NCBI RefSeq assembly: GCF_029338375.1
Contig: NZ_CP119805.1
Span: forward strand, 62,001 to 126,000
Source of the DNA: Halorussus lipolyticus
GTDB lineage: Archaea > Halobacteriota > Halobacteria > Halobacteriales > Haladaptataceae
Direction of reading: 5' to 3'
Length of the DNA stretch: 64,000 nucleotides
Numbering within the stretch: the first letter of the stretch is position 1; each line of letters begins with the position of its first letter. The notes beneath the pieces are model-generated. The model was not told where the DNA came from and made no database searches. It was given only the letters and a program-made list of their open reading frames with translations. The position numbers and the translations under genes are program-made. Below, in pieces: positions 51,999 to 60,055 of the stretch.

Positions 51999-52760
51999 AT
52001 GAGTTTACAGGTTGCGGAGGGCGGGCAAACCGCCCAGTCCGCCGAGGAGTCACTCGGCAACGCCCACGTCGTCGTCGGCATCCCCGCGTACAACGAGGAG
52101 AACGCCGTCGGCAGTACGGTCCTCGCCGTCAAGCGGTGGGCCGACGACGTGGTGGTCGTAGACGACGGAAGCACCGACCGGACGCCTGCCATCGTCGAGC
52201 AGGCCGACGTGACGGTCTTGCGACACGAGCGCAACCGGGGCAAAGGGGCGGCGGTTCGCACCTTGTTCGCCCACGCGAAGCGCATCGACTGTGACGCGCT
52301 GGTGATGCTCGACGCCGACGGCCAGCACGACCCCGCCGACATCCCGTCGCTGGCCGAACCGGTGGTCGAGGACGACGCCGACATGGTTATCGGAAGCCGA
52401 TACCTCGACCAGAATCCCGGCGACGAGACGCCCATCTACCGCAGAGTCGGGCAGGTGGTCCTCGACTACTGCACCTCTCGGGTCACGGGGTCGGACCTGA
52501 CCGACACCCAGAGCGGGTTCCGAGCGTTCTCCCCCGAGGCGCTCGACGCGCTCTCGCTGACCACCGACGGGATGGGCGTCGAGAGCGAGATGATAGACTC
52601 GGCCACTAGCCAAGGCCTCGAAATCACCGAGCGAGCCATCGACGCCCGGTACGACGACTTGGAAGGCCAGACGTACAACCCTATCAAGCACGGCCTGACG
52701 GTCATGCTGTTTCTCGTGCGACTCGCCAAGCGACGACCGATTCCCTCCAACGAAAACTGA
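51999..52760 (+). CDS. Glycosyltransferase family 2 (dolichyl-phosphate sugar synthase-like)
   Basis: This is 253 residues. The GT-A core shows VVVGIPAYNEENAVGSTVLA, VVVDDGSTDRTP, RNRGKGAAVRTLF and the metal-binding DADGQHDP (Asp-x-Asp), then the acceptor region DTQSGFRAFSPEAL. This is the DPM1/DpgS group that loads a sugar on dolichyl phosphate, used in haloarchaeal N-glycosylation. A C-terminal helix (HGLTVMLFLVRLAKRRP) may associate with the membrane. Start M at 51999 is supported by length. Confidence 0.92.
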   Translation: MSLQVAEGGQTAQSAEESLGNAHVVVGIPAYNEENAVGSTVLAVKRWADDVVVVDDGSTDRTPAIVEQADVTVLRHERNRGKGAAVRTLFAHAKRIDCDALVMLDADGQHDPADIPSLAEPVVEDDADMVIGSRYLDQNPGDETPIYRRVGQVVLDYCTSRVTGSDLTDTQSGFRAFSPEALDALSLTTDGMGVESEMIDSATSQGLEITERAIDARYDDLEGQTYNPIKHGLTVMLFLVRLAKRRPIPSNEN

Positions 52761-52766
52761 CAAATC

Positions 52767-52982
52767 ATGCCTACCATCCAACTACCCGCGGACCTCCGGA
52801 ACCGCTACGAACCGCTCGCCGACCGACTCGACGGCTTCGATTCGCCCGACGAACTCGCAGAGTACGTCCTCGAAGCCACCGCCGAGGAAATCGAGCGCGG
52901 CGACACCGATTCGGCCACCGACAGCGCCGACGACGAAGTGGTCGAGGACCGCCTCGAACAACTGGGGTACCTCGAAAAGTGA
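52767..52982 (+). CDS. Small acidic protein paired with the phosphatase-superfamily gene
   Basis: This is 71 residues. It starts MPTIQLPADLRNRYEPLADR, with a predicted helix FDSPDELAEYVLEATAEEIE, an Asp/Ser-rich linker, and the ending VVEDRLEQLGYLEK. The RLxxLGYL motif is also seen at the C-termini of many sulfatase/phosphodiesterase-family enzymes, and here the next gene encodes such an enzyme, starting 3 bp after (or overlapping, if its GTG is used). A RHH-like fold for the first half is possible. Function is unknown. Confidence 0.7.
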   Translation: MPTIQLPADLRNRYEPLADRLDGFDSPDELAEYVLEATAEEIERGDTDSATDSADDEVVEDRLEQLGYLEK

Positions 52983-52984
52983 CG

Positions 52985-54625
52985 ATGAGCGACGGCTCCG
53001 TCTACGTCTTCGGGCTGGACGGCGTTCCGCCCGAACTGGTCGATAGGGGCATCGACGCCGGGCGACTCCCCAACTTCGAGCGAATGCGCGCCGAGGGCAC
53101 CGACGGCACGACGCGCTCGACGGTGCCGCCCCTCTCGATGATTGCGTGGAGTTCGTTCGCCACCGGGCGCAACCCCGGCAACCACGGCGTCTACAACTTC
53201 ATGCTCAAATCCGAGGGCGAGTACGGCACCGACTTCGTGAACGCCGACACCCTCCGCGAGCAGTCGGTGCCGGTCTGGGAGTACTTGGACGCCGAGGGCC
53301 ACCGGTCTGGCGTGATGAACGTCATGCCGGGCTATCCGCCCTCCCGGACCTCGGGGTTCCACATCTCGGACAACATCACGACGCCCTCGTCTGGGTCCTA
53401 CGCCTTCCCCGACGAACTCCAGCAGGACATCGAACAGCGCGTCGGCGAGTACGACGTGGACCCCTACGAGGGCTACGACGACGGGACCGACGAACAGAAC
53501 TTGCAGGGTCTCCTCGACAACTTCTTCGAAATCGAGGAGAACCGCATCGAGGTGGCGAAGCTCCTCGTGAAGGAGTACCCTTGCGACTTTTACTCGCTGG
53601 TCTTCTCGGGTCCGGACAACGTGCTTCACGTCCTCGGGCACGTACTGGACGAGACCCACCCCAAGCACGACCCCGAGGTCGCCGCCAGATTCGACGACAA
53701 GCCCCTCGAACTGCTCGAACGCTACGACGACTTCTTGGGGTGGGTGATGGAGCGAATGGACGACGACGATACGATGATGGTCCTCTCGGACCACGGCCAC
53801 GGCCCGGTCTACCAGACCATCAACCTCAACTCGTGGCTCTACAACGCGGGCTACCTCGAACTCCAGTCGCGGCCGTGGACCCGCCTCAAGCAGTTCGGCT
53901 ACAATCACGTCTACGACGCCGTGGAGACGGTGATGAGCGAACTCAACCTGTTCTCGAAGCTCAAGATGGGCGTGGCCCGGACCAGCGGCGGGGGTTCGGG
54001 GCCGGACCTCGCGGAACTGCTGACCATCTCCCGGAAGGACATCGACTGGTCGAAGACCGCGGCGTTCACCGTCGCCAGCGGCGGCCAAATCTACATCAAC
54101 ACCGACGACCACGACGAGGGCGCGGTGCCCGACCACAAGTACGACGAGGTCCGCGAGCGCCTCCGCGAGAAACTGCTGGCCATCGAACACCCCGACCGAG
54201 GAGACCGGGTTATCGACTCGGTTCTCTACGGCGAGGACGTGTACGGCGACGAGTACGAGGGTACTCGCCCGGACCTCGTCTGCATGCCCGCGCCGGGCTA
54301 CCAGATTCAGTACCCCCAGACGATGAAGACCAAGCGCGTGTTCGCCGACCCGCCGAAAACCGGGTCGCACACCTCGATGAACGAGATGCACGGCATCTTC
54401 TACGCGTGGGGCGGTCCGGTCGAGAGCGAGACTGGCGTGACGGTGGACCTGACCGACTTCGCGCCGACCGCCTGCTCCCTGCTGGACGTGCCCGTTCCCG
54501 AGGAGATGGACGGCGAAATTCGGGATGACGTGGTGGATGTCGGAGCGGAGCGAGCGCGATACGACGGGAAGGTCGAGACGAAGCGGGCGGTCCGGGAGGT
54601 TGTTGGAGAGTTAGGCGAGGAGTGA
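52985..54625 (+). CDS. Alkaline-phosphatase-superfamily phosphodiesterase/pyrophosphatase-like enzyme
   Basis: This is 546 residues. Metal ligands appear as Asp in FGLDGVPPELV, the nucleophile region VPPLSMIAWSSFATGRNPGN, FSGPDNVLHVLGHVLDETHP, VLSDHGHGPVYQTINLNSWL and the late His in KTGSHTSMNEMHG. The nucleophile position reads Ser (PPLSMIAW) where many homologues have Thr. It could cleave nucleotide sugars, phospholipid head groups or sulfate esters. ATG 52985 is taken; a GTG at 52979 would overlap the previous stop. Confidence 0.85.
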   Translation: MSDGSVYVFGLDGVPPELVDRGIDAGRLPNFERMRAEGTDGTTRSTVPPLSMIAWSSFATGRNPGNHGVYNFMLKSEGEYGTDFVNADTLREQSVPVWEYLDAEGHRSGVMNVMPGYPPSRTSGFHISDNITTPSSGSYAFPDELQQDIEQRVGEYDVDPYEGYDDGTDEQNLQGLLDNFFEIEENRIEVAKLLVKEYPCDFYSLVFSGPDNVLHVLGHVLDETHPKHDPEVAARFDDKPLELLERYDDFLGWVMERMDDDDTMMVLSDHGHGPVYQTINLNSWLYNAGYLELQSRPWTRLKQFGYNHVYDAVETVMSELNLFSKLKMGVARTSGGGSGPDLAELLTISRKDIDWSKTAAFTVASGGQIYINTDDHDEGAVPDHKYDEVRERLREKLLAIEHPDRGDRVIDSVLYGEDVYGDEYEGTRPDLVCMPAPGYQIQYPQTMKTKRVFADPPKTGSHTSMNEMHGIFYAWGGPVESETGVTVDLTDFAPTACSLLDVPVPEEMDGEIRDDVVDVGAERARYDGKVETKRAVREVVGELGEE

Positions 54626-54627
54626 AG

Positions 54628-54915
54628 TTACCGTTGTTCGTTTGCTTTGCTTATTTCTGTTAGGCGTAACTGCGTGTATTTCTTCTCTTCTTGAGGTTTA
54701 CTCTCATTTGATTTCTTTTCATAATGTTGTTCCCTAAGCATCTCTAAAACTGCAAAGGAGATAGTGAGAAGAACAAGACAAGTAATAGCTAAGGCCGAAA
54801 CCGCCAAAATTCCTCTATCTTGAGTAATTGCTGTAGCGACTAATCCTGCTGCTGCCCCTCCGAGAATTGACTTACCTGAATCAATGACGAATTTGTACAC
54901 ATCAATTTGCTCCAA
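54628..54915 (-). CDS. AT-rich small membrane protein
   Basis: This is 95 residues if it starts at TTG 54915; a GTG at 54900 would remove five. Two hydrophobic segments (about 15-30 and 36-57; GGAAAGLVATAIT, AVSALAITCLVLLTISFAVL) precede a charged tail rich in Lys/Glu. Base composition is strikingly AT-rich between two GC-rich genes, so recent acquisition is likely. A TATA-like aaaattttatc (54923-54933) favours transcription starting near the GTG. No family is recognised. Confidence 0.55.
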   Translation of the reverse strand: MEQIDVYKFVIDSGKSILGGAAAGLVATAITQDRGILAVSALAITCLVLLTISFAVLEMLREQHYEKKSNESKPQEEKKYTQLRLTEISKANEQR

Positions 54916-54938
54916 ATCCTATCGATAAAATTTTATCG

Positions 54939-55970
54939 CTAAGATGCCTCTATATTCACCTCAACCTTCTCCCCACTCCTCGCCGCCTCGTAAGCCGCCT
55001 CCGTCAGTGCAGTCACTCCGAGAGCGTCCCGAGCAGTCGCGGGCGGTTCCTCGCCGGTCTCGATGCAGTCGATGAACGCCTCGGCCTTGTTCTTCTGCTT
55101 GCTCCGGTCGATGTAGGGGAGGACCGTCGTGCTGTCGGCCTCGATTGTTTCGAGTTCGCGCTCCTCCCACTGCCTGCCTTCGAGGTAGACCGCGCCCTCG
55201 TCGTCCCAGACGTGGATGTGTTCCCGGACGCAGGGCGCGTCGCTGTGGACCGAGATGGTTCCGTGGGCACCGTTCTCGAACTCGACGGTGAGGACCGCGC
55301 GCTCGTCAACCCGATTTTCGTCGTCGGCGAAGACCATCTCGGCGCTGACCGCCGAGGGGGTTAGACCGGTGGTCCACAGCACCGCGTCGATGAGGTGGCT
55401 CCCGGTGTCGTAGAGGTTCCCGCCGCCCGAGAGGTCCGGGTCGGTCCGCCACTTGCCCTCGAAGCGGTCTATCCAGTCCTGCGTGATTTCGGCGCTGAGG
55501 TAGTCCGGCGAGAGGTCCCCTGCTGATTCAGTATCGCCTTGCCACCGCTCTCTGGCGGTCTCGAACGCCGGGTTCAGGTGGCGCTGGTAGCCCACCATCA
55601 GGACCTGCTCGCTCGATTCGGCGCGGTCGGCGAGTTCGCGGGCGTGGTCCAAGTCGGTCGTCAGCGGTTTGTCGCAGAAGACGTGGAGATTTCGGTCGAG
55701 GGCCGCCGTCACCATCTCGTAGTGGAGGGTATGCGGAGTCCCGACGAGAACCGCGTCGAGGGCTTCGGCGTCCAGCATCTCCAGATAGTCCTCGTACTGA
55801 GAGCCGTCGCCGACGTAGAGCGTTTCGCCGCCGGTCTGTCGGGTCTCGGCGTCGAGGTCCGCGAGCGCCGTGACCGTCGAGCGCGGGTCTTGGTTGAACA
55901 GTCGTCCGACCGTGGTGCCGATGTAGCCGCCACCGATGACGCCGACTCTGAGTTTTTCGACCTGAGACAT
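54939..55970 (-). CDS. Gfo/Idh/MocA family oxidoreductase
   Basis: This is 343 residues. The NAD(P)-binding motif is VGVIGGGYIGTTVGRLF (9-25), then VGTPHTLHYEMVTAAL and the EKP-like HVFCDKPLTTDLDHA (here DKP in place of EKP), with the C-terminal alpha/beta domain holding GGGNLYDTGSHLIDAVLW (His near 196). The family oxidises or epimerises sugars and inositols; nearness to glycosyltransferases suggests a sugar-nucleotide or polyol role, which is inference. Confidence 0.92.
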   Translation of the reverse strand: MSQVEKLRVGVIGGGYIGTTVGRLFNQDPRSTVTALADLDAETRQTGGETLYVGDGSQYEDYLEMLDAEALDAVLVGTPHTLHYEMVTAALDRNLHVFCDKPLTTDLDHARELADRAESSEQVLMVGYQRHLNPAFETARERWQGDTESAGDLSPDYLSAEITQDWIDRFEGKWRTDPDLSGGGNLYDTGSHLIDAVLWTTGLTPSAVSAEMVFADDENRVDERAVLTVEFENGAHGTISVHSDAPCVREHIHVWDDEGAVYLEGRQWEERELETIEADSTTVLPYIDRSKQKNKAEAFIDCIETGEEPPATARDALGVTALTEAAYEAARSGEKVEVNIEAS

Positions 55971-56030
55971 GCGTGTTCGGTAGCACCACGACCCGCGTCT
56001 TGATTCGTCTGGCCGCCGAGGAGCGCAGGT

Positions 56031-56690
56031 CTACTCGAACTGCTCGCCGGCGTTCAGGTACTCCTCCAACAGCGAGGGGAAGTCTCGGCCCCGGAGGTAG
56101 CGCAGGCCGAAGTCCTCCGACCAGTTGATGATGCCCATGTCCTCGGTCACGACCCCGGCGTCGAGTTCGCGCGCGAGGATGAGGAGGTCGAAGTCCTCGT
56201 GGGAGTCAAGCACGCCCTGTCGGAGCGCCGACCGGTACTTGCCCCGGAGGTCGGAGACGAGTTGGTCCACGTCGGTCATGTACTCTTGGCCCTCCAGCGG
56301 GTCGCCGTCGAGTGCTTGGGCCTCGCGGACGGCCTCCTCGGAGACCCGCAGGCCGCGGTCCACTCGGTCGCTCATCTCGTCGATGAACTCGAAGACGATT
56401 TCGGCCGGGATGGACACCTCGAAGCGCGAGGGGTGTTTCTTGATGACCCACGTGTTGAGTTTCGAGAACACCTCGTCGGAGACGCCCCGGTCTTCGAGCA
56501 TCGAGGACAACTCGTCGTAAATCGAAGGCGGGACGTAACACGAGATGCCGAGTTCGAGTTTGGCCTCGGCGATGAGGTCCAGCAGTCGGAGAACCGTCTC
56601 CTGTAGGTCCTCGTCGTCGCGGCGAATCTCGTCGGTGAAGAACACCGAGGTATCGAGGACGAACCGCTGTTTGAGCGGATGCTCGGCCAT
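56031..56690 (-). CDS. RNA ligase partner protein / HARP-type protein-only RNase P homologue
   Basis: This is 219 residues. It is a PIN-like nuclease: Asp in [13 protein letters not shown], and Asp-rich [23 protein letters not shown] near 165-188. The middle part EQVFSKLNT-like helical insert (residues 55-150) and [16 protein letters not shown] are diagnostic of the HARP family (Aquifex-type RNase P), annotated in archaea as RNA ligase partner protein. Haloarchaea also have RNA-based RNase P, so this one is thought to act in another RNA step. No RNA ligase gene is adjacent here. Confidence 0.88.
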   Translation of the reverse strand: MAEHPLKQRFVLDTSVFFTDEIRRDDEDLQETVLRLLDLIAEAKLELGISCYVPPSIYDELSSMLEDRGVSDEVFSKLNTWVIKKHPSRFEVSIPAEIVFEFIDEMSDRVDRGLRVSEEAVREAQALDGDPLEGQEYMTDVDQLVSDLRGKYRSALRQGVLDSHEDFDLLILARELDAGVVTEDMGIINWSEDFGLRYLRGRDFPSLLEEYLNAGEQFE

Positions 56691-56874
56691 TGGTCGTCAG
56701 TTTCGTCGCCACGGTCAAGTACGCATCGCCCGCTGGAAGTAGTGTGCAGATTAGCAGATGAAACTGAGATTGCAGTCTCGAAAGCCCTCTCGCGGTTCGC
56801 GGTCACGTGAGGGTGCGCGGCGCTCTGCGCTGTGACTGGCGAGCGGTGGAACCGCGAGCGAAGCGGGGAGAGAA

Positions 56875-56955
56875 TTACACGTATCTGAACATCTCCGTTG
56901 GACCCGTCCATTTCTTCCCGGACTCGTCGCTTCGAACTGTCACCTCGATTTCCAT
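56875..56955 (-). CDS. Candidate 26-residue microprotein
   Basis: From ATG 56955 the minus strand encodes MEIEVTVRSDESGKKWTGPT then six more residues and TAA. A TATA-like atattaag (56991-56998 on the minus strand) lies about 40 bp upstream, giving a very short leader. Composition is protein-like but the ORF is tiny, so this remains a candidate only. Confidence 0.3.
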   Translation of the reverse strand: MEIEVTVRSDESGKKWTGPTEMFRYV

Positions 56956-57162
56956 GTGGTAACACATATCATGAAACCCCGAAAAACGCTTAATATCGCC
57001 TCCCTCCTACGTAGAGTTACAGCGGGGTCGAGAGGACACATCGGACGAACGGTCTCGAACCGTCCGTTGGGCGATTAGGGGCCGTTTAAGGGTGAACACT
57101 AAATGGCCGGTAAAACGGTCACGAGGTCAAAGCCCCGAAGGAGAACCACAGCGACCGGAACT

Positions 57163-57182
57163 CGCTCCTCCATGGAGGAGCG
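57163..57182. promoter_or_regulatory. 20-bp perfect palindrome
   Basis: The sequence cgctcctccatggaggagcg reads the same on both strands. It sits in a 750-bp gap, followed by ggcaaaaaggcc. It may be a regulator site or a hairpin in an untranslated RNA starting after gtttaaggg (57082-57090). Confidence 0.4.
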
Positions 57183-57437
57183 GCAAAAAGGCCAAGTAAC
57201 GGATGTCGTGTAAGCGGCGTTCGTGAAACTGGCAGAAGTCAGAAGGGTCGTAACGGTCGTGGAAAACGTCTCCCGTCCGAGTCCAATTCTCGGCCTCGCT
57301 TTCTCACGTTCCCGACCGGCGAGCGACCGGTATCGACTCGCCGGAAGAAACAATTACATTTCTTAAAGCAATGATTACATTTCTCGACAGCGCGCGCCGA
57401 CGGAAAGCACTTACCACCGCCGCGAGCAGACCTCGGC

Positions 57438-58777
57438 ATGAGACGCCCCGTCTCGGTCGTCTGGCGCTCCCTCCCGGCCCGCCGGTCCGTCGTGCAATTT
57501 TCGGTCGTCCTTCTCGTGCTGGCGGCAGTCACGCCCGCTGTCGTTCCGGCGAGTTCGCCGCCCCAACCGCTCTGCTCGGTCTGCGACGACGGTTTCGAGC
57601 GCGCTGGCGAGGAGCATGGCCTGAACACCACGGTCACCCACAGCACGGTCAGGTCCGAGTCCGCGACGACGGCACCGGCCTCTGGACGGTCAGGAATCGC
57701 CTCGGAAACCAGTCGGTCGCGGACCGGTTGCACGACGACTCGGCCCTCCGGGACCGAATCGTGCGGACCGCACTCGGCGAGCACTACCGGAAACCGAATC
57801 CCGACCGCCTCTCAAACGTCTCGGCGAGCGTCCGGAACCGGACCGTGGTCGTGACCTTCGCCTACGAGGAGTTCGCCGACCGCGCGGGGAGCGGCGTCCT
57901 CCTAATCGAGTACTTTCACACCGACGACCGCAGGAGCTACGGCCTCGTCGCCGACCGGTTCAGCGTCGTCGGTCCGGACGGCAGTCGGGTGCTGAAGCGC
58001 CCCGCCGAAGGGTGGGACGAGGACACCCGCGTAATCGTCGGCCGAGAGACAACCGCGACCAGTGAGGCCGCGGGCAACGTCACGTGGGCCACCCGCGCCG
58101 AGGAGCGAGACCGGTACTACGTCGATGCTTACGTCGAGGACACCTACGTCGCGTTCGCGCCGAGCGACGGTCTCGGCGGCTATCGGTCGTTCGTCGCCGG
58201 GTTCTTCGACGCTCGCCAGACGACGCAACTCGCCGGGGGCGTCGTGGCTATCGGCCTGCTAGCGGTCGTCCACCCCTTCTACGCCGGGTCGGTCCCGCTC
58301 GTCAACGACGACATCCCGGCGCTGTCGGCGCTCGGGGTGGCCTACGCGCTGGTCGGCGGCGCGGCGCTCGCGGTCACACGACTGCGAAAACGAGTCCCGT
58401 GGTGGTGGCTCCTCGCCCCGGCGCTCGCCACCCCGCCGGTCGCGGCGCTGGCGGTGACGCTCCTGAGCTATCCCGACGCGCTCGCCGATGTCTCCGAGAC
58501 GGTCCTCCTCGGCGTCCCGCTGGCCGGGGTCTTCCCCCTCGGGTACGCCGTCGGAAGTGGCGACCCCCGCGCCAAGCGCCGCGCCGGAGTGGCCGCGCTC
58601 GCACTGGTCGCGGTCCTGCCGCTCCGATTCGTCTCGTTCACCGAGGCCGCGGCGCTGGGTGGTCTGGTCGCCATCATCGCCACCGTCCTCGCGGTCCTCG
58701 GTCTGCTGTTCGGCGCGCCGCTGTATCTTCTGGGCGGGTCGCTGGCGATGGCAAGTGAGGCAAGCGACGAAAGATAG
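57438..58777 (+). pseudogene. Secreted-domain/multi-pass membrane protein gene with a frameshift
   Basis: From ATG 57438 a signal peptide (SVVQFSVVLLVLAAVTPAVV) and a domain start (CSVCDDGFERAGEEHGLNTT) are read. Near 57650 the sense passes to another frame, which continues VRVRDDGTGLWTVRNRL and runs to TAG 58777 with an extracellular domain and about five membrane helices (from FFDARQTTQLAGGVVAIGLL on). Re-reading one base at 57650 gives a smooth 446-residue protein (STV-QVRVRDDG), so one base is missing by mutation or assembly error. The last 13 codons lie in the first copy of a 40-bp repeat. No named family is recognised. Confidence 0.65.
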
Positions 58778-59176
58778 GTCGCTGGCGATGGCGAGTGAGG
58801 CAAGCGACGAAAGATAGGTCGCTGGCGGTGGCGAGTGAGGCAAGCGACGAAAGATAGGTCGCTGGCGATGGCGAGTGAGGCAAGCGACGAAAGATAGGTC
58901 GCTGGCGTGGACTCGCACGGCGTACTCCTCGAAGACGAACGAGATGTGACCGCCGAGGTCGGTGGGACCGCCCGACTCCACGAACTCGTCCAGCGTGTCG
59001 GGGTCCACCGTCTCGTAGAGCGGTTCGAAATCGAGCGGGTCGGCGTCCGCAACGTCGGCCACCGCTGTCACGACGAGTTCGCTGACGGCCTCGTCGGACG
59101 CCGGGTCGTAGTGGACGTGGTGGCGCTCCGTTCGTCGGTCCGAGTGGTCGTCTCGGGTTTCGTTCGTGTCTCCCAT
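58259..59176 (-). CDS. HalOD1 output-domain protein, C-terminus extended through repeat array
   Basis: Residues 1-90 form the HalOD1 domain (HHVHYDPASDEAVSELVVTA; DPLDFEPLYETVDPDTLDEF; GGHISFVFEEYAVRVHA), a haloarchaeal signal-output domain of unknown partner. At residue 90 the frame enters the 40-bp repeats, which lack stops, then runs antisense to the membrane-protein gene for about 480 bases until 58259. The tail is low-complexity and very unlike normal protein, so the original stop appears lost. The true functional protein is probably only the first 90-100 residues. Confidence 0.6.
   Translation of the reverse strand: MGDTNETRDDHSDRRTERHHVHYDPASDEAVSELVVTAVADVADADPLDFEPLYETVDPDTLDEFVESGGPTDLGGHISFVFEEYAVRVHASDLSFVACLTRHRQRPIFRRLPHSPPPATYLSSLASLAIASDLSFVACLTCHRQRPAQKIQRRAEQQTEDREDGGDDGDQTTQRRGLGERDESERQDRDQCERGHSGAALGAGVATSDGVPEGEDPGQRDAEEDRLGDIGERVGIAQERHRQRRDRRGGERRGEEPPPRDSFSQSCDRERRAADQRVGHPERRQRRDVVVDERDRPGVEGVDDR
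58738..58907. repeat. Four tandem 40-bp repeats between convergent genes
   Basis: Units start at 58738, 58778, 58818 and 58858, with a 10-base partial copy at 58898. The unit opens gtcgctggcgatggc and ends gacgaaagatag; copies differ at only one to three bases. Unit one contains the stop of the membrane-protein gene. As 40 is not a multiple of three, each copy is read in a different frame, and none has a stop on the minus strand. Confidence 0.95.
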
Positions 59177-59347
59177 GGCATCACCGAGAGTCGGTAAGCG
59201 TCGGCGGCAGGACCCCGGCGCGTCACCGCGAGTGCCCCTTTCCCCCGCTTCTACCGACGAACGAATAGTTGATGAGCGCGTATATAATTAGCGGCTATCG
59301 TCCTCAAATTACGTCCGGCGCGAATCGAACCGGTCGGAAACCCGGTC

Positions 59348-59770
59348 TCAAACATTCGCTTCTCGGTCGAAAAATTCGAGGTACGCCGCAATCCGGCCGT
59401 CGTCCCGGTACCGGACCGTGTTCGACCGCGGGTCGTAGTCGAGGACCTCGGTGTCGTCCAGTTTCGGGAGGCTTCGGTGGTGGAGGGCGATTGCGACCTG
59501 CTCGCGGTGGGCCTCGATGTCGGCGGCCGAACGGTCGCCCGCCGCGTCGTCCGCGCCCGATTGCTCGGCGGCCTCTCGCTCGACCACGCTGTCCACGAGG
59601 TCGTCGAGTTCGACGACGTTCTCCGACCGGGAGTCGAGCGCGGCGACGGCGTGGCGAGCGCGTTGGTTGGCCAGCGCGCTCACCAGCGTCTCGACGGAGC
59701 GGTCGTCGCCCGCCCGTGTGGGGTCGAACCGAGGCGGTACGTCGTCCCCGTCGGAGGTGTCGTCAGTCAT
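59348..59770 (-). CDS. DUF7344-type haloarchaeal HTH-like protein
   Basis: This is 140 residues. RSVETLVSALANQRARHAVA opens a winged-helix-like domain, with VVELDDLVDSVVEREAAEQS in the middle and HREQVAIALHHRSLPKLDDT plus VLDYDPRSNTVRYRDD as the closing wing. This is the DUF7344 pattern, abundant in haloarchaea and often linked to signalling, with no defined role. Its stop is followed by 170 bp before the HalOD1 start, on the same strand. Confidence 0.8.
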   Translation of the reverse strand: MTDDTSDGDDVPPRFDPTRAGDDRSVETLVSALANQRARHAVAALDSRSENVVELDDLVDSVVEREAAEQSGADDAAGDRSAADIEAHREQVAIALHHRSLPKLDDTEVLDYDPRSNTVRYRDDGRIAAYLEFFDREANV

Positions 59771-60055
59771 GTTACCTCATGGCAGAGGTGCGAAAGTGTT
59801 AGTTCTGTCGGGCAGACGCGGCGGAAACGATAAAATCAACACTCGGGTATGTTTTCGATTGCGTTTACGCAAACGTTAACGGAATCGGGGTAGTCGGAAC
59901 GCAACCGTGCCCGGTTTTGGTTTCGGTCTCGGCGACCGACTCGCGGACAGGTTCGGTAGTCGATGGGCAGACTCGACAGGGAATCGCCGCAAGCGGGCAT
60001 CGTCGCCCATAGTTGTCACGCAAACGATACGTACCGGGGCGACGAACGTCGAGAC

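Larger units (their letters stand above)
56691..57437. other. 747-bp intergenic region with repeats, a microORF and a palindrome
   Basis: It contains an inverted element built of ctcgcggtt/aaccgcgag blocks at about 56785-56870, a 26-codon ORF (56875-56955), an AT promoter-like patch at 56991-56998, and a 20-bp perfect palindrome at 57163-57182. A duplicated attacatttct lies at 57354-57364 and 57373-57383. No large gene is supported. Confidence 0.55.

Noticed and set aside
51847..52053. 68-codon minus-strand frame upstream of the GT2 gene
   Set aside because: It overlaps the GT2 start region, lacks any motif and its composition is not acidic.
57371..57640. Plus-strand frame upstream of the frameshift, read as the N-terminus of the membrane protein
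   Set aside because: It is Arg-rich shadow text, while the other frame encodes a proper signal peptide from 57438, so the frameshift model is better.
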